Source of the DNA: Candidatus Aquicultor sp.
Lineage (GTDB): Bacteria > Actinomycetota > Aquicultoria > Aquicultorales > Aquicultoraceae
Direction: 5' to 3'
DNA length: 64,000 nucleotides
Assembly (NCBI GenBank): GCA_036504445.1
Contig: DASXVE010000020.1
Location: 1 to 64,000 of the forward strand
The notes beneath the pieces are model-generated. The model did not search any database and was not told the DNA's origin. It saw only the letters and a program-made list of their open reading frames with translations. Shown piece by piece: positions 37,921 through 47,058 of the stretch. The stretch's first letter is position 1. Each line of letters opens with the position of its first letter. A program made the translations under genes and the position numbers.

Positions 37921-38775
37921 ATGTCAGAAACATCTCAGGATTTAGCAGTAGAAGCTAGCGTTTTATTAACAGATGAGTTAGAAAATGTTTTTTTGCCTGG
38001 GGTAAACCGTAAGCAGACTGCTTCTCAGTTTTTAGCAACGCTAATTCTAACCATGACAGATTTGGTCTGCGTATTAGGTGCTTTTTTCACAGCCCTTATA
38101 ATACGGATGAAGATTCTGCCTGTTGTTGCTTCAATAAACAATGTAGAAGTACCTAAAATCATGCTAAATCGATTATGGATGACCCTTTCGGTCTATATTC
38201 TGTGTCTAACCTATGAAGGTCTCCACACCGAGCGGCTTAGTTACAGGGAAGAGACAAAGCAACAAGTTAAAGCAATTACGTTGGCTTTTATGCTGGCGAT
38301 CATCTCTTTGGGTCAGCTGGGTGATTATGTCTCACGAACAGTTCTCGTATTGGGTTATCTTATGTTGATTGTCTTATTGCCCGCAGGGAGGCTAATGGCA
38401 AAAAAGGTTTTAGCCGGAGCTGGTCTAAGGGATCAACCTGTGATAATGCTGGGGGCGGGTAAGACAGGTAAGCTCGTGGCGAACAGCTTATTGCGAGAAA
38501 AATATATGGGCTATCGTATTGCCGGGTTTTTTAATGATCAGATTCTTAAAAGATACCTTGATGCAAACCCTGTAGCCAGGCATGATCGGAATAAGTATGC
38601 CTGGCCCAGAGGCTATGACCCTCGGCTAACACGGGTTGGTAGCCTGCTCAGGAAGTTCAGTCTGGGCGAGCTTCCCCAAATCCTTAATGTGCTTAAAGAT
38701 GGTATGAGTTTGGTTGACCCGTGTCCTTATCCTCCGAGAGAGAGGCTCCGTCTCATTAACCATGCCGCGTACTAA
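37921..38775 (+). CDS. Internally deleted paralogue of the sugar transferase
   Basis: 284 residues, related to the preceding gene over its N-terminus (membrane helices, [31 protein letters not shown]) and then directly over the late catalytic region ([34 protein letters not shown]). About 190 residues between them, including the start of the catalytic domain, are missing without loss of frame. The GPRP motif has become DPCP, and the RPGVTGLWQ end is absent. Catalysis is very unlikely. It is either a decaying duplicate or a membrane adaptor. Confidence 0.8.
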   Translation: MSETSQDLAVEASVLLTDELENVFLPGVNRKQTASQFLATLILTMTDLVCVLGAFFTALIIRMKILPVVASINNVEVPKIMLNRLWMTLSVYILCLTYEGLHTERLSYREETKQQVKAITLAFMLAIISLGQLGDYVSRTVLVLGYLMLIVLLPAGRLMAKKVLAGAGLRDQPVIMLGAGKTGKLVANSLLREKYMGYRIAGFFNDQILKRYLDANPVARHDRNKYAWPRGYDPRLTRVGSLLRKFSLGELPQILNVLKDGMSLVDPCPYPPRERLRLINHAAY

Positions 38776-38844
38776 ACATATTAAGTTGCCCTACCTTGAA
38801 CCTGCAGGCATTCAGGATAACTGACTGAGAGTTAGGAATTAGAG

Positions 38845-39618
38845 ATGTTAAAAAAAGAAAGCATTGCTAGATTCTTCGATACCGCGGCGGTCGGGCGAGA
38901 TCAGGCTATTGAGGAATCTCTGACTGTTAACTATGAACAAATAGTCAGGCAGCAGAAAGTATTGACTTTGGCTGATTTTAAACAAGGTGACCGTGTGCTT
39001 GATATAGGATGCGGTAACGGGCGCGATTTATCCGCGCTCGGTCATGGATATCCGCACATCTCGTTAGCCGGCGTAGATTTTTCTCCGGGAATGTTGAGAG
39101 AGGCTTCGCGTCGGCTCGCAACCGAAGGTCTTAAAGGCATTGAATTAAAAGTTGCAGATGCATGTGCTCTGCCATTTGATGATAACACATTCGATCTAGT
39201 TATCTGCAGTGAAGTTATTGAGCATATTCCGGATTACAGATTAGCGATACATGAAATCTGGCGTGTACTATGCCCCGGCGGCTCGTTAATTGTGACAACA
39301 CCGAACTGGCAGAGCCTATACGGGGTAGATAGAAAACTGCTGGAATGGATGCGCGTGAGGCGCGGCAAAGAGCCATGGGATCATGAGTATGATTGTTGGA
39401 AAACATCAGCGGAAGTTAGGAGTGCGTTAAGGAAGCATGGTTTTAAGATTATCAAGCAAGTAGGCGCATGCTACTTGCCCGGCTTTATCATGTTTAGCAG
39501 GTTACCAAAAGTGATTCAGCGTACAGTTATTTATTTTGTCGGTTTGGTTGAGCCCATACTGTCAACGGTATTGCCGGGATTTGGCTATATGATTGGTTTT
39601 CTTGCGCGTAAAGATTAG
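38845..39618 (+). CDS. Class I SAM-dependent methyltransferase (UbiE/Methyltransf_11 type)
   Basis: 257 residues. Motif I VLDIGCGNGRDLSALG is at about 51-66, then VDFSPGMLREA and ADACALPFDDNTFDLVICSEVIEHIPD, all typical of Methyltransf_11. The C-terminus is hydrophobic (LPKVIQRTVIYFVGLVEPILSTVLPGFGYMIGF), suggesting membrane attachment and a lipid-linked substrate. Spacing of 69 bases from the deleted transferase paralogue. Confidence 0.85.
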   Translation: MLKKESIARFFDTAAVGRDQAIEESLTVNYEQIVRQQKVLTLADFKQGDRVLDIGCGNGRDLSALGHGYPHISLAGVDFSPGMLREASRRLATEGLKGIELKVADACALPFDDNTFDLVICSEVIEHIPDYRLAIHEIWRVLCPGGSLIVTTPNWQSLYGVDRKLLEWMRVRRGKEPWDHEYDCWKTSAEVRSALRKHGFKIIKQVGACYLPGFIMFSRLPKVIQRTVIYFVGLVEPILSTVLPGFGYMIGFLARKD

Positions 39619-39702
39619 ACCTGGACGGCAATATTTATTTCCGTAGCTTACGTTGCTGGTTCGCACTATGGGTGCGGTGTTAATGGAAAGGGGGCTTATT
39701 AT

Positions 39703-40497
39703 ATGTCAGGAATAGATTTAAATGAGGATCATCAACCTATAGATCATATGCAAATAGATTATCTTCGTCTAGGTTATGCCGAATTCTACGTCCAAGAGAA
39801 CCAATTTGATCAACAGACTTTAGATGATCTAGCAGATTATTATTGGGCCAACTATGGTTCCTTTCTACCAAAAGATCCAGAAGCACGAATTCTAGATGTG
39901 GGCTGTGGCGGCGGTCAATTCTTAAGGTGCCTTGAACAGAAGGGCTATCGCTCGCCTATCGGTGTTGATATATCTTTGAATATGGTTCGGCTTGCCTCTA
40001 CTGTCGCTAGAAACTCTCAAGTAGATTTAACTGAAGATACCGAGAGATACCTAAAAGAAACAGGGCCATACGATGCCATAGTGATTGATGACGTGCTTGA
40101 ACACATACCCAAACATCAGACAATCCCGTTTCTGCTCTCAGTTAAAGAAGCCCTTAGGCCGGGTGCAACTCTTTTGATAAAAGTGCCGAATATGGGCGCT
40201 CTTTTTGTCGGTCAATCTAGGTATATAGATTTTACTCACGAAGTAGGATATACGCAGGAAAGTCTGCATCAGGTGCTAAAAGATATTGGTTACGTTGATA
40301 TCACGCTCTGGGCTCCAATCCCTCCGCCGCCCAACTGTCTTACACGCTCTTTGCGAAGAGCGCTGGGTAACTTCCGCAGAGCATTTCTAAGTGCCGCAAT
40401 CGAAAGAACCTTGGTTTGGGCGGGATATAGTGTACCAAAGATTACATCAGAACTCCTAATGGCCGTAGCAAGGAAACCAGGTCAAGCAACAGATTGA
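39703..40497 (+). CDS. Class I SAM-dependent methyltransferase
   Basis: 264 residues. Motif I ILDVGCGGGQFLRCLEQKG is at about 63-81, with VDISLNMVRLAS and YDAIVIDDVLEHIPKHQ following. This resembles methyltransferases of polysaccharide clusters that modify the terminal sugar (Methyltransf_23). The start ATG 39703 is preceded by GAAAGGGGG. The stop overlaps the TTG start of the flippase gene, so the two are coupled. Confidence 0.85.
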   Translation: MSGIDLNEDHQPIDHMQIDYLRLGYAEFYVQENQFDQQTLDDLADYYWANYGSFLPKDPEARILDVGCGGGQFLRCLEQKGYRSPIGVDISLNMVRLASTVARNSQVDLTEDTERYLKETGPYDAIVIDDVLEHIPKHQTIPFLLSVKEALRPGATLLIKVPNMGALFVGQSRYIDFTHEVGYTQESLHQVLKDIGYVDITLWAPIPPPPNCLTRSLRRALGNFRRAFLSAAIERTLVWAGYSVPKITSELLMAVARKPGQATD

Positions 40498-42044
40498 ATA
40501 TCGAACACGAAAGGCAGGAAAGGGTTTTGGGGGCCTCATTTCGCAAAAAAGCTATTAGCGCAACATTCTGGGGCAATTTTGCGCTGGTTGCAGCATATGC
40601 GGCGCAGTTAACCTTTATTTCCCGATTTGGGGTTGGCAGGTCACTTGATGTCTACCTTGCAACCAATTCTATCGCTAATTTCTTTTTGGCCGGGGTTGGC
40701 GGCGGTTTTTTAAATTCTCTGGTATCCGGGCTTCTCCGTGATAGGGATAATGGGTCTGGTTTTACAGGTGTTGCAAGTGCCACGAGCATAATCATAGGAA
40801 TGATTTTTATCGTTATTGGGACAATGTTGGGTTTATTTGCTTTACCTGTATTACATAGCATAATGCCGGGGCTTATGGTCAGGTGTAGCGAGTTGGCCAT
40901 AAACTTGCTTAAAGTTAACGCACTTGCATTTGTACTTAACGGTGTGGCATTTGGGCTTACAGGAATTCTTTACGCGCAAGGCAAAATGGGTCTCGCATCG
41001 TTTTCGCCGGCTTTCGTAAGCTTGGGCGGCATGATCGGTGCTCTTTTGTTTGGCGGTTCGTATGGCGTAAGCTCTATTGCCTGGGGGACTGCAGCAGGTA
41101 GCCTTGTGCGCCTTGTGGCTAGTTTTGCTTTGCTCTACAGGGTGAAATCAATCAAAGTACCTCGAGAGAGGGTGGAGTGGGCAAAAGCAAAAGAGGTGCT
41201 TCGCATGTCGTTTCCTTTGTCATTAATTGGAATGCTATTCTTCGCTAGCTCATTAATGGACAAAAGATTTGCGTCTTATCTGCCATCCGGAAGCATAACT
41301 TTGCTAAACTATGGAATCTTGCTAAACACGACCGTAGTAAGCTTAATGTCGGGCGGTCTAGCCATAGCAGGAACGCAATCGCTCAGCAGCAATGAAAAAC
41401 GACGGTCTCAGGTTTTATTTTGGAAAATGGTATGGTCGTCCTTACTGGTAATGCCGCCAATTATCGCTATATACTTAATCGCACGCGAGCCAATTATCAC
41501 GCTAGTTTTTGGTTGGGGTAAGGTTAACGCAAAGGATATTGTTCTACTTGGAAAAATAATCTTGTGGAGTTCCGGTATTCTTATCGCAGCTCCGACCGCT
41601 GCAGTTATTAGTGCTCTTTATGCTGAGAGAAAGATTAGAGAAGTCGCCGTTTCGATATTAACCGGCCTTGTTCTATTTTGGCTTGTTGCAACAGAATTGG
41701 TATCTTCATTGGGGATTACCGGTCTCGCTCTAGCATACTCAGCGTTCTATATAACATCAGCGGTTGTTTTGATGATTTTCCTTTTTAGGTCTGGGTTTAT
41801 TGCTGAGGAGCAGAGTTTGTTCACTCAATTTGGGGGATTCGTCTTCACACTTTTTATTGGGGCGGCCGGGGGCGTGTCGTTGCTTCATGCTAGTAAATAT
41901 TTTTTCCAGAATGCCTCATCTCATGTAACCGCTGCAATACAAATCCTTTTGGTAAGTGTGGCGATTTTCGCCACACAAGTACCTTTTTGGCGGAGAGCAT
42001 GGTTAAACATCTCTGGATTTGAAGGAAAGGAGATTAGAGAGTGA
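40494..42044 (+). CDS. MurJ/Wzx-like lipid-linked oligosaccharide flippase
   Basis: 516 residues with about 13 to 14 membrane segments, of the MOP/MVF flippase superfamily (LVAAYAAQLTFISRFGVGRSLDVYLATNSIANFF). It should move the lipid-linked repeat unit across the membrane. The start is TTG 40494 overlapping the previous stop; the stop overlaps the next GTG start by four bases. Confidence 0.88.
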   Translation: MNIEHERQERVLGASFRKKAISATFWGNFALVAAYAAQLTFISRFGVGRSLDVYLATNSIANFFLAGVGGGFLNSLVSGLLRDRDNGSGFTGVASATSIIIGMIFIVIGTMLGLFALPVLHSIMPGLMVRCSELAINLLKVNALAFVLNGVAFGLTGILYAQGKMGLASFSPAFVSLGGMIGALLFGGSYGVSSIAWGTAAGSLVRLVASFALLYRVKSIKVPRERVEWAKAKEVLRMSFPLSLIGMLFFASSLMDKRFASYLPSGSITLLNYGILLNTTVVSLMSGGLAIAGTQSLSSNEKRRSQVLFWKMVWSSLLVMPPIIAIYLIAREPIITLVFGWGKVNAKDIVLLGKIILWSSGILIAAPTAAVISALYAERKIREVAVSILTGLVLFWLVATELVSSLGITGLALAYSAFYITSAVVLMIFLFRSGFIAEEQSLFTQFGGFVFTLFIGAAGGVSLLHASKYFFQNASSHVTAAIQILLVSVAIFATQVPFWRRAWLNISGFEGKEIRE

Positions 42045-43216
42045 AATTGGCATTCGTTACCTATCACTTACCACCTGATGCGTTAGGTGGAGCCGAACGT
42101 TATGCGATATCTTTAGGCAGTTGGCTTAACGAGCGAGGTAACGAGGTCGAGGTTTTCGGTGCGGCAACAAAACTGCGTTATCAAACTATGGGTCATCATG
42201 GGATTACCTTGAGAAAGCTCCCCGTGCTGAGGCAGCATCGTTATTATAGCTACTTTGCCTCGCTTTGGGGAACTCTGCGGGCCGAATCGCCGTTGTTTTC
42301 GATTGTGCAGGGCTTTGGTATAACGCACCTCTCTGGGTTTGTGGTTTCAGCATGCAAGGGAAAACTGCCTGTGGTTCTTCGGGTAGAAGGAGAACTTGAG
42401 CCACATATTTGTGCCCTTAGCGATACTAAGATTATGGCGTTACCCGCATGGTGTGAGAGAACAATGAAGCAGGCGGATCATTTTGTGGTCGTCTCAAAGT
42501 GCTCCGTCGATGAGCTGTCTAATTGGGGCATTCATCCGCAGAGAATAACCTACCTGCCAAACGCCATAGATACCGATTATTGGGTGCCTGCATCACAGGG
42601 TAAAAGAGATGTTCGCCGAAGCCTACAGCTTCATGACAATGCATTTTATGCTGCCTGTGTGGCAAGGCTTCGGCCAGAAAAAGGTCATAGGACAGCCCTT
42701 AATGCATGGCGTTTGGTAGTCAACCAAACACCGGATGCAAGGCTCCTTGTTATAGGAGACGGACCCGAGGAAAGTGACCTGCGTAAACTTGTGCGAGATC
42801 TCTCTCTCAGTGATAATGTTTTATTTCTGGGTCATAAGGATAACGTTAGAGAATACCTGCAAGCTGCAGATGTCTCGCTACTTTTTTCTAGCGCAGAAGG
42901 ACCAGCGATCTCCGTACAGGAATCCCTGGCCTGCGGTATCCCGGTTATAGCCACAGCGGTAGGGGGTCTTAAAGATTCTGTTATTCCCAATGAGACCGGC
43001 ATTTTGGTTCGGCCGGGGGACCCTGAATCAGCGGCAACAAGCATTCTGCAATATATGAACGACAAGCATCTAGGATCAAAGCTTGCGCGAGGCGCGCGGG
43101 AGTTTGCCGTGCGCAACAGATCGCATAAAGTCTTGGCGTCCTGTTACGAGGCTCTGTTTAAGGAAGTAATTGAGCGCTGGGAAAAAGAAACCGGGAAGAG
43201 GTTGGCAGGTAGATGA
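42041..43216 (+). CDS. GT4-type glycosyltransferase
   Basis: 391 residues, GT-B fold. Visible are the N-terminal LPPDALGGAERYAISLGSWL, the middle ITYLPNAIDTDYW, the donor domain start VARLRPEKGHRTAL, and the C-terminal EGPAISVQESLACGIPVIATAVGG with the conserved E-x7-E type nucleotide-sugar site. GTG 42041 follows AAAGGAG. Overlaps both neighbours by four bases. Confidence 0.92.
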   Translation: MKLAFVTYHLPPDALGGAERYAISLGSWLNERGNEVEVFGAATKLRYQTMGHHGITLRKLPVLRQHRYYSYFASLWGTLRAESPLFSIVQGFGITHLSGFVVSACKGKLPVVLRVEGELEPHICALSDTKIMALPAWCERTMKQADHFVVVSKCSVDELSNWGIHPQRITYLPNAIDTDYWVPASQGKRDVRRSLQLHDNAFYAACVARLRPEKGHRTALNAWRLVVNQTPDARLLVIGDGPEESDLRKLVRDLSLSDNVLFLGHKDNVREYLQAADVSLLFSSAEGPAISVQESLACGIPVIATAVGGLKDSVIPNETGILVRPGDPESAATSILQYMNDKHLGSKLARGAREFAVRNRSHKVLASCYEALFKEVIERWEKETGKRLAGR

Positions 43217-44247
43217 GTCTAGTTCGAGCACTAAGAGTCAAGTTGGTTGATGGCCATACACCGGCACAGATTTTCAACGCCGCGCTCGCACGGGTCAACC
43301 TCGGCGTGATCGCTATTTATCAGCCCGTAGAGTTGATCTTCAACGTTACCGATCGATGCACTCTGCAGTGCCAGATGTGCATGAATCATGCACCGACGTC
43401 GCTGGTTGAAAGTACAGCCGGGTATCACATCCCGTGCGAGGATCTCTCATTTGATCTTTATAAGCACGTGATGGAGAAGTATCCCAAGGCAATGAATGTC
43501 TGCCTGGCGGGCATCGGAGAGCCTTTGGTCAACTCTGAGATATTTAAGATGGTAAGCTTCGCGAAGCAGAAAAAGAAGCGCGTATCCATCGTCTCGAACG
43601 GAACGCTTCTCTCCTCGGCCTTGGATGAGATGGTCAAGTATTCACCAGATTTCATCTCCATTAGCCTAATCACTGCACAAGAAGACGATTTTGAGGCAAC
43701 TTGCAATGTCTCAAAATCCACCTTTAACCGCATTATTGAAGGAATAAGAGGATTGATTGAAGTGCGCAATCGCATGGCATTGCCTATGAACATTGGTTTG
43801 TCATGCGTGCTCAAAAAATCTCGACTTGCCATTGTGGAGCCCATGATTGAATTGGCCGCCTCTTTAGGGGTGGATTCTATAGATTTTCATAACCTTATAC
43901 CTTCAACACTGCCCGGCTGTGATATAGGGGAGTGTTTATTTGCCGAAGACCAGAGCGCCACAGAAACATTCTCCCAGATCCCGATACCGCCTGGCTTAGC
44001 AGTTAGATTTCCTAAATTGTTAAAGCGAGAGATTGATGTGCAAAAATGCAGAAGCTTTAATAGAGTGCTCTATGTCGATGGCAGGGGAAGCATATCAGGC
44101 TGCTACAGGGTTTTTCCTCCGGATGCGGCAAACGGTTCAGTATTTGAACGAGCGGTTTGGAATAATGATTATTTCAAAACACAAAGACGCAGGTTTAAGC
44201 GGGGGAAGGTGCCGGATACCTGCCGGTACTGCGTGGACCTTTCATAG
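43213..44247 (+). CDS. Radical SAM protein with C-terminal SPASM-like cluster
   Basis: 344 residues. The CxxxCxxC motif is C49, C53, C56 (DRCTLQCQMC). A C-terminal cysteine group (KCRSFNRVLYVDGRGSISGCYR and CRYC) suggests auxiliary iron-sulfur binding. The middle is typical of the partial TIM barrel (VCLAGIGEPLVNSEIF, VSIVSNGTLL). The embedding in a coupled glycosyltransferase operon (four-base overlap upstream) implies a sugar or lipid modification step. The substrate is unknown. Confidence 0.87.
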   Translation: MSLVRALRVKLVDGHTPAQIFNAALARVNLGVIAIYQPVELIFNVTDRCTLQCQMCMNHAPTSLVESTAGYHIPCEDLSFDLYKHVMEKYPKAMNVCLAGIGEPLVNSEIFKMVSFAKQKKKRVSIVSNGTLLSSALDEMVKYSPDFISISLITAQEDDFEATCNVSKSTFNRIIEGIRGLIEVRNRMALPMNIGLSCVLKKSRLAIVEPMIELAASLGVDSIDFHNLIPSTLPGCDIGECLFAEDQSATETFSQIPIPPGLAVRFPKLLKREIDVQKCRSFNRVLYVDGRGSISGCYRVFPPDAANGSVFERAVWNNDYFKTQRRRFKRGKVPDTCRYCVDLS

Positions 44248-44290
44248 TCTTGAAGACAGAGTAAGCAGGGCGCAATTTGAGGATAACGGT

Positions 44291-45856
44291 ATGATTCAAA
44301 ACGAAAACTTGTCTAATCTGAGATTGGCATCAACAGGCACACGACATGTGCCGTATTTGAGCAGGGTGTTATTATTTTGCCTAGCCTTCCTGTTTCTGCT
44401 AGGTATTCAAGCCCTAAGCTACGCTATCACCGGTGATATTCAACTTGGGCTCGTCTTTATTTTGTTGATCGCTCTAGGGGCTCTTGCTTTCGAATATCCT
44501 AAGATCGGCCTGATGTTTACCCTGGGGTGGACGATCATACAGTATTGGTTTACGGATGACTTCCACATACTGCCTCAGACTGCAGTCTGGCTGGATGAGG
44601 CCCTCATAATGATAGTGATACTATCCGTGGTTATCAGGAAGGCGCTCCGAAGAGAACCACTGGCTAGAGCTAATCTATCCCGGCCGATCTTGCTATTTAT
44701 TGCTATCGGTCTAATCGCAACAATTTGGAATCAGAACTCCTTACTAATCGGCCTTGTCGGCATCAGAGGTATACTGCAATATGCGCTTGTATTCTACGCA
44801 ATCATAAATCTCGAACTATCTCAAAGGGAGCAAAAACGCTTTATAGGCGTAATGATCGCCGGGGCAATTCTTCAGATATTTGTGACGCTTAGCCAGCTTA
44901 TGCTCAGGGGCGGTGGGTTGGGGATGCTTCCAGCTAGAATCATGAATGGTATCAGTATTAGCGGTGAGCCTATGGGTGACCTAACTCCGGGTACTTTTGG
45001 GTTGGGGGGCGCAAATAACATGGGGTACTTCCTGGTGATTGTGATTATCTTTCTCCTCGGCAGCGCTATTTATAATAATAAGTTTCGTTGGCTGTCTATC
45101 GCATTAGCCCTGTCTTTATTTTTACCATGGTCTCTTGCCTCAGCCAGAGGCAGTTACTGGATGTTTTTACTTATAGTGGCGATCAACGTGTTGCTAGCAC
45201 GCATAAGGTATGTAACTACGCGAAATCCAGCATTCATATGTGTTTCAGCAATAGCTTTATTGGTGGCATATATTGAGCTGGTTCCATTGATTTCCCGAGC
45301 ATGGGATCTAGTTGTTACGATGCAGAGCCAGCCGTATTCTCCCCGTTTCTTATATTACGGTGTGGTTTACGCCATTGTGAGTAAAAGCGTGCTGCGGCTC
45401 TTAATCGGTCTTGGGCCGGGCATGTTTGGCAGCTACACCGCAGGTGTTTTCGGTACTTACTACGATCGCCTTCTTCGGGGAATGTTCTCGCAGGGCGATC
45501 CGGTCTGGTCTACGATAAGCGGTGATTCCCAGATCCTGGCGCTATTCGCCGAATTCGGCATTATTGGCTTGATTGTGGCTTCGTGGCTTATCTTTGCGAT
45601 GTTCCGGAATGCCAGGCAACTACTGTTGGTGGATAGGGATGCATGGTCAAATGTAGTTGCAGTTGGTGGTCTTGCCAGTGCATTGATATTTCTGTTTGCA
45701 TCGGTTCTAACCAATGCCTGGGAGGTTCAGCCTATTGCTAGCTGGATTTGGGCGTTTGCTGGGCTTGTCCAGCTTAACAATAATAAGCAAGAATTCTTAG
45801 TCCTTGATCCTGTAGAAAAACAAAAAACTACTGCGCGAAAGAATCATGTATCATGA
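44291..45856 (+). CDS. O-antigen ligase/polymerase-like membrane protein
   Basis: 521 residues from ATG 44291, preceded by GAGGAT. In-frame codons upstream to 44033 overlap the radical SAM gene and lack membrane character, so they are excluded. About 11 to 12 membrane segments and a large loop at about 350-400. The layout matches Wzy/WaaL proteins that join repeat units or ligate glycans. The hydrophilic end (VEKQKTTARKN) is cytoplasmic. The stop overlaps the next start by four bases. Confidence 0.85.
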   Translation: MIQNENLSNLRLASTGTRHVPYLSRVLLFCLAFLFLLGIQALSYAITGDIQLGLVFILLIALGALAFEYPKIGLMFTLGWTIIQYWFTDDFHILPQTAVWLDEALIMIVILSVVIRKALRREPLARANLSRPILLFIAIGLIATIWNQNSLLIGLVGIRGILQYALVFYAIINLELSQREQKRFIGVMIAGAILQIFVTLSQLMLRGGGLGMLPARIMNGISISGEPMGDLTPGTFGLGGANNMGYFLVIVIIFLLGSAIYNNKFRWLSIALALSLFLPWSLASARGSYWMFLLIVAINVLLARIRYVTTRNPAFICVSAIALLVAYIELVPLISRAWDLVVTMQSQPYSPRFLYYGVVYAIVSKSVLRLLIGLGPGMFGSYTAGVFGTYYDRLLRGMFSQGDPVWSTISGDSQILALFAEFGIIGLIVASWLIFAMFRNARQLLLVDRDAWSNVVAVGGLASALIFLFASVLTNAWEVQPIASWIWAFAGLVQLNNNKQEFLVLDPVEKQKTTARKNHVS

Positions 45857-47058
45857 CAGGTTGCGAACGTAGAGGGCTTCAAGATAATACCATCATATAT
45901 TTCGGGGGCTTCAACCGGTATAATTTTTTAAGTTTCTGGCAGAGGACTCAAGAAGTTGCTTGTTGGCTGGCAACCAACAATAGGCTCATTTATATCGAGC
46001 ATCTGCCGTTTAACAATGAGGGCTGGCTCGTTTACATTTATAACCTTATGCGGCGAGTGGTGGGCCCGAAACGATCTGAGTGCCACATTAAGAATTTAGA
46101 GTTCTTTTTTCCAATGATTGTGCCGCTACCAGAGTTCGGAATTATTAGACGGCTAAATAGATACCTCATAGATCGACAAATCCAGCGTTTACTTAGGCGT
46201 TCTCCTGATAATAGCAGCCAGGTAATCTGGATAAATTGGCTTAGCCCTTATGCGTATGATTATGCGCAAGGCAGCAGCGCTTTTACCATATATGATTGTA
46301 TTCAGAATTATCAGAGCTTGGCGTACCCACCCGAGATCAGAAAGCTGGATAATCTTTTAGCAGAGCGAGCCGATCTCGTTTTTTCCGATGCGTTAACTAA
46401 CTATAGCGAGAAGCTAAAGACTAACCGTAGCGTGCACTATGTTCCTCAGGGCGTAAGCACTGATTGGATATCTGTAAAGACAACTGATATGCCGGATGAT
46501 ATGCAAAGCCTCAAGAGGCCGATTCTGGGGTATGTGGGCGCCTTCCATAGGGCATTCGATTATGAACTGTTCAGCGATATTGCCCGCAGTAAGCCCGAGT
46601 GGACGTTTGTTATTGTCGGTAAGCCCAACAAGAAGGCGCAAGAGCTGGCTAATCTTAAAAATGTAGTTCTCTTAGGAACAAAATTACACGACGAATTGCC
46701 GGATTATATCTCGCACTTTGATGTCGCCCTGATTCCTTATGTTATGAATGATCTGACCGAGGGTGTTTTCCCAACCAAGCTATTTGAGTATTTATGCTTT
46801 GGTAAACCAGTTGTATCCACTTTTTTACCTAGTCTTACTGAATATAAACAGTTCGTAAGGTTTGCATTTGATGCCGAAGGCTTTATTAAAGAATGCGAGA
46901 GCGCTTTAGAGGATGATGACCCGTCGAGAAGAGCCCGGATTGAGATTGCGGGCGAGAACACCTGGAGTAAGCGTTTTGAAGATATGACAGCTATTTTATA
47001 CGATACGATAGTTATTTATTACAGCAAGAATGGGAATAAAGACGTAGAGGCGGCATGA
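45853..47058 (+). CDS. Glycosyltransferase, TuaH-like
   Basis: 401 residues, GT-B fold. The N-terminus (IIYFGGFNRYNFLSFWQRTQE, IEHLPFNN) resembles teichuronic-acid-type TuaH glycosyltransferases. Then VHYVPQGVSTDWI, LGYVGAFHRAFDYEL, VALIPYVMNDLTEGVFPTKLFEYLCFGKPVVST follow. Starts at ATG 45853 inside the end of the ligase-like gene and ends one base before the GTG of the next gene. Confidence 0.85.
   Translation: MTGCERRGLQDNTIIYFGGFNRYNFLSFWQRTQEVACWLATNNRLIYIEHLPFNNEGWLVYIYNLMRRVVGPKRSECHIKNLEFFFPMIVPLPEFGIIRRLNRYLIDRQIQRLLRRSPDNSSQVIWINWLSPYAYDYAQGSSAFTIYDCIQNYQSLAYPPEIRKLDNLLAERADLVFSDALTNYSEKLKTNRSVHYVPQGVSTDWISVKTTDMPDDMQSLKRPILGYVGAFHRAFDYELFSDIARSKPEWTFVIVGKPNKKAQELANLKNVVLLGTKLHDELPDYISHFDVALIPYVMNDLTEGVFPTKLFEYLCFGKPVVSTFLPSLTEYKQFVRFAFDAEGFIKECESALEDDDPSRRARIEIAGENTWSKRFEDMTAILYDTIVIYYSKNGNKDVEAA

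Noticed and set aside
44033-44290. In-frame extension of the O-antigen-ligase-like gene to 44033.
   Set aside because: It overlaps 215 bases of the radical SAM gene, lacks a ribosome site, and does not look like part of the membrane protein. ATG 44291 is better placed.
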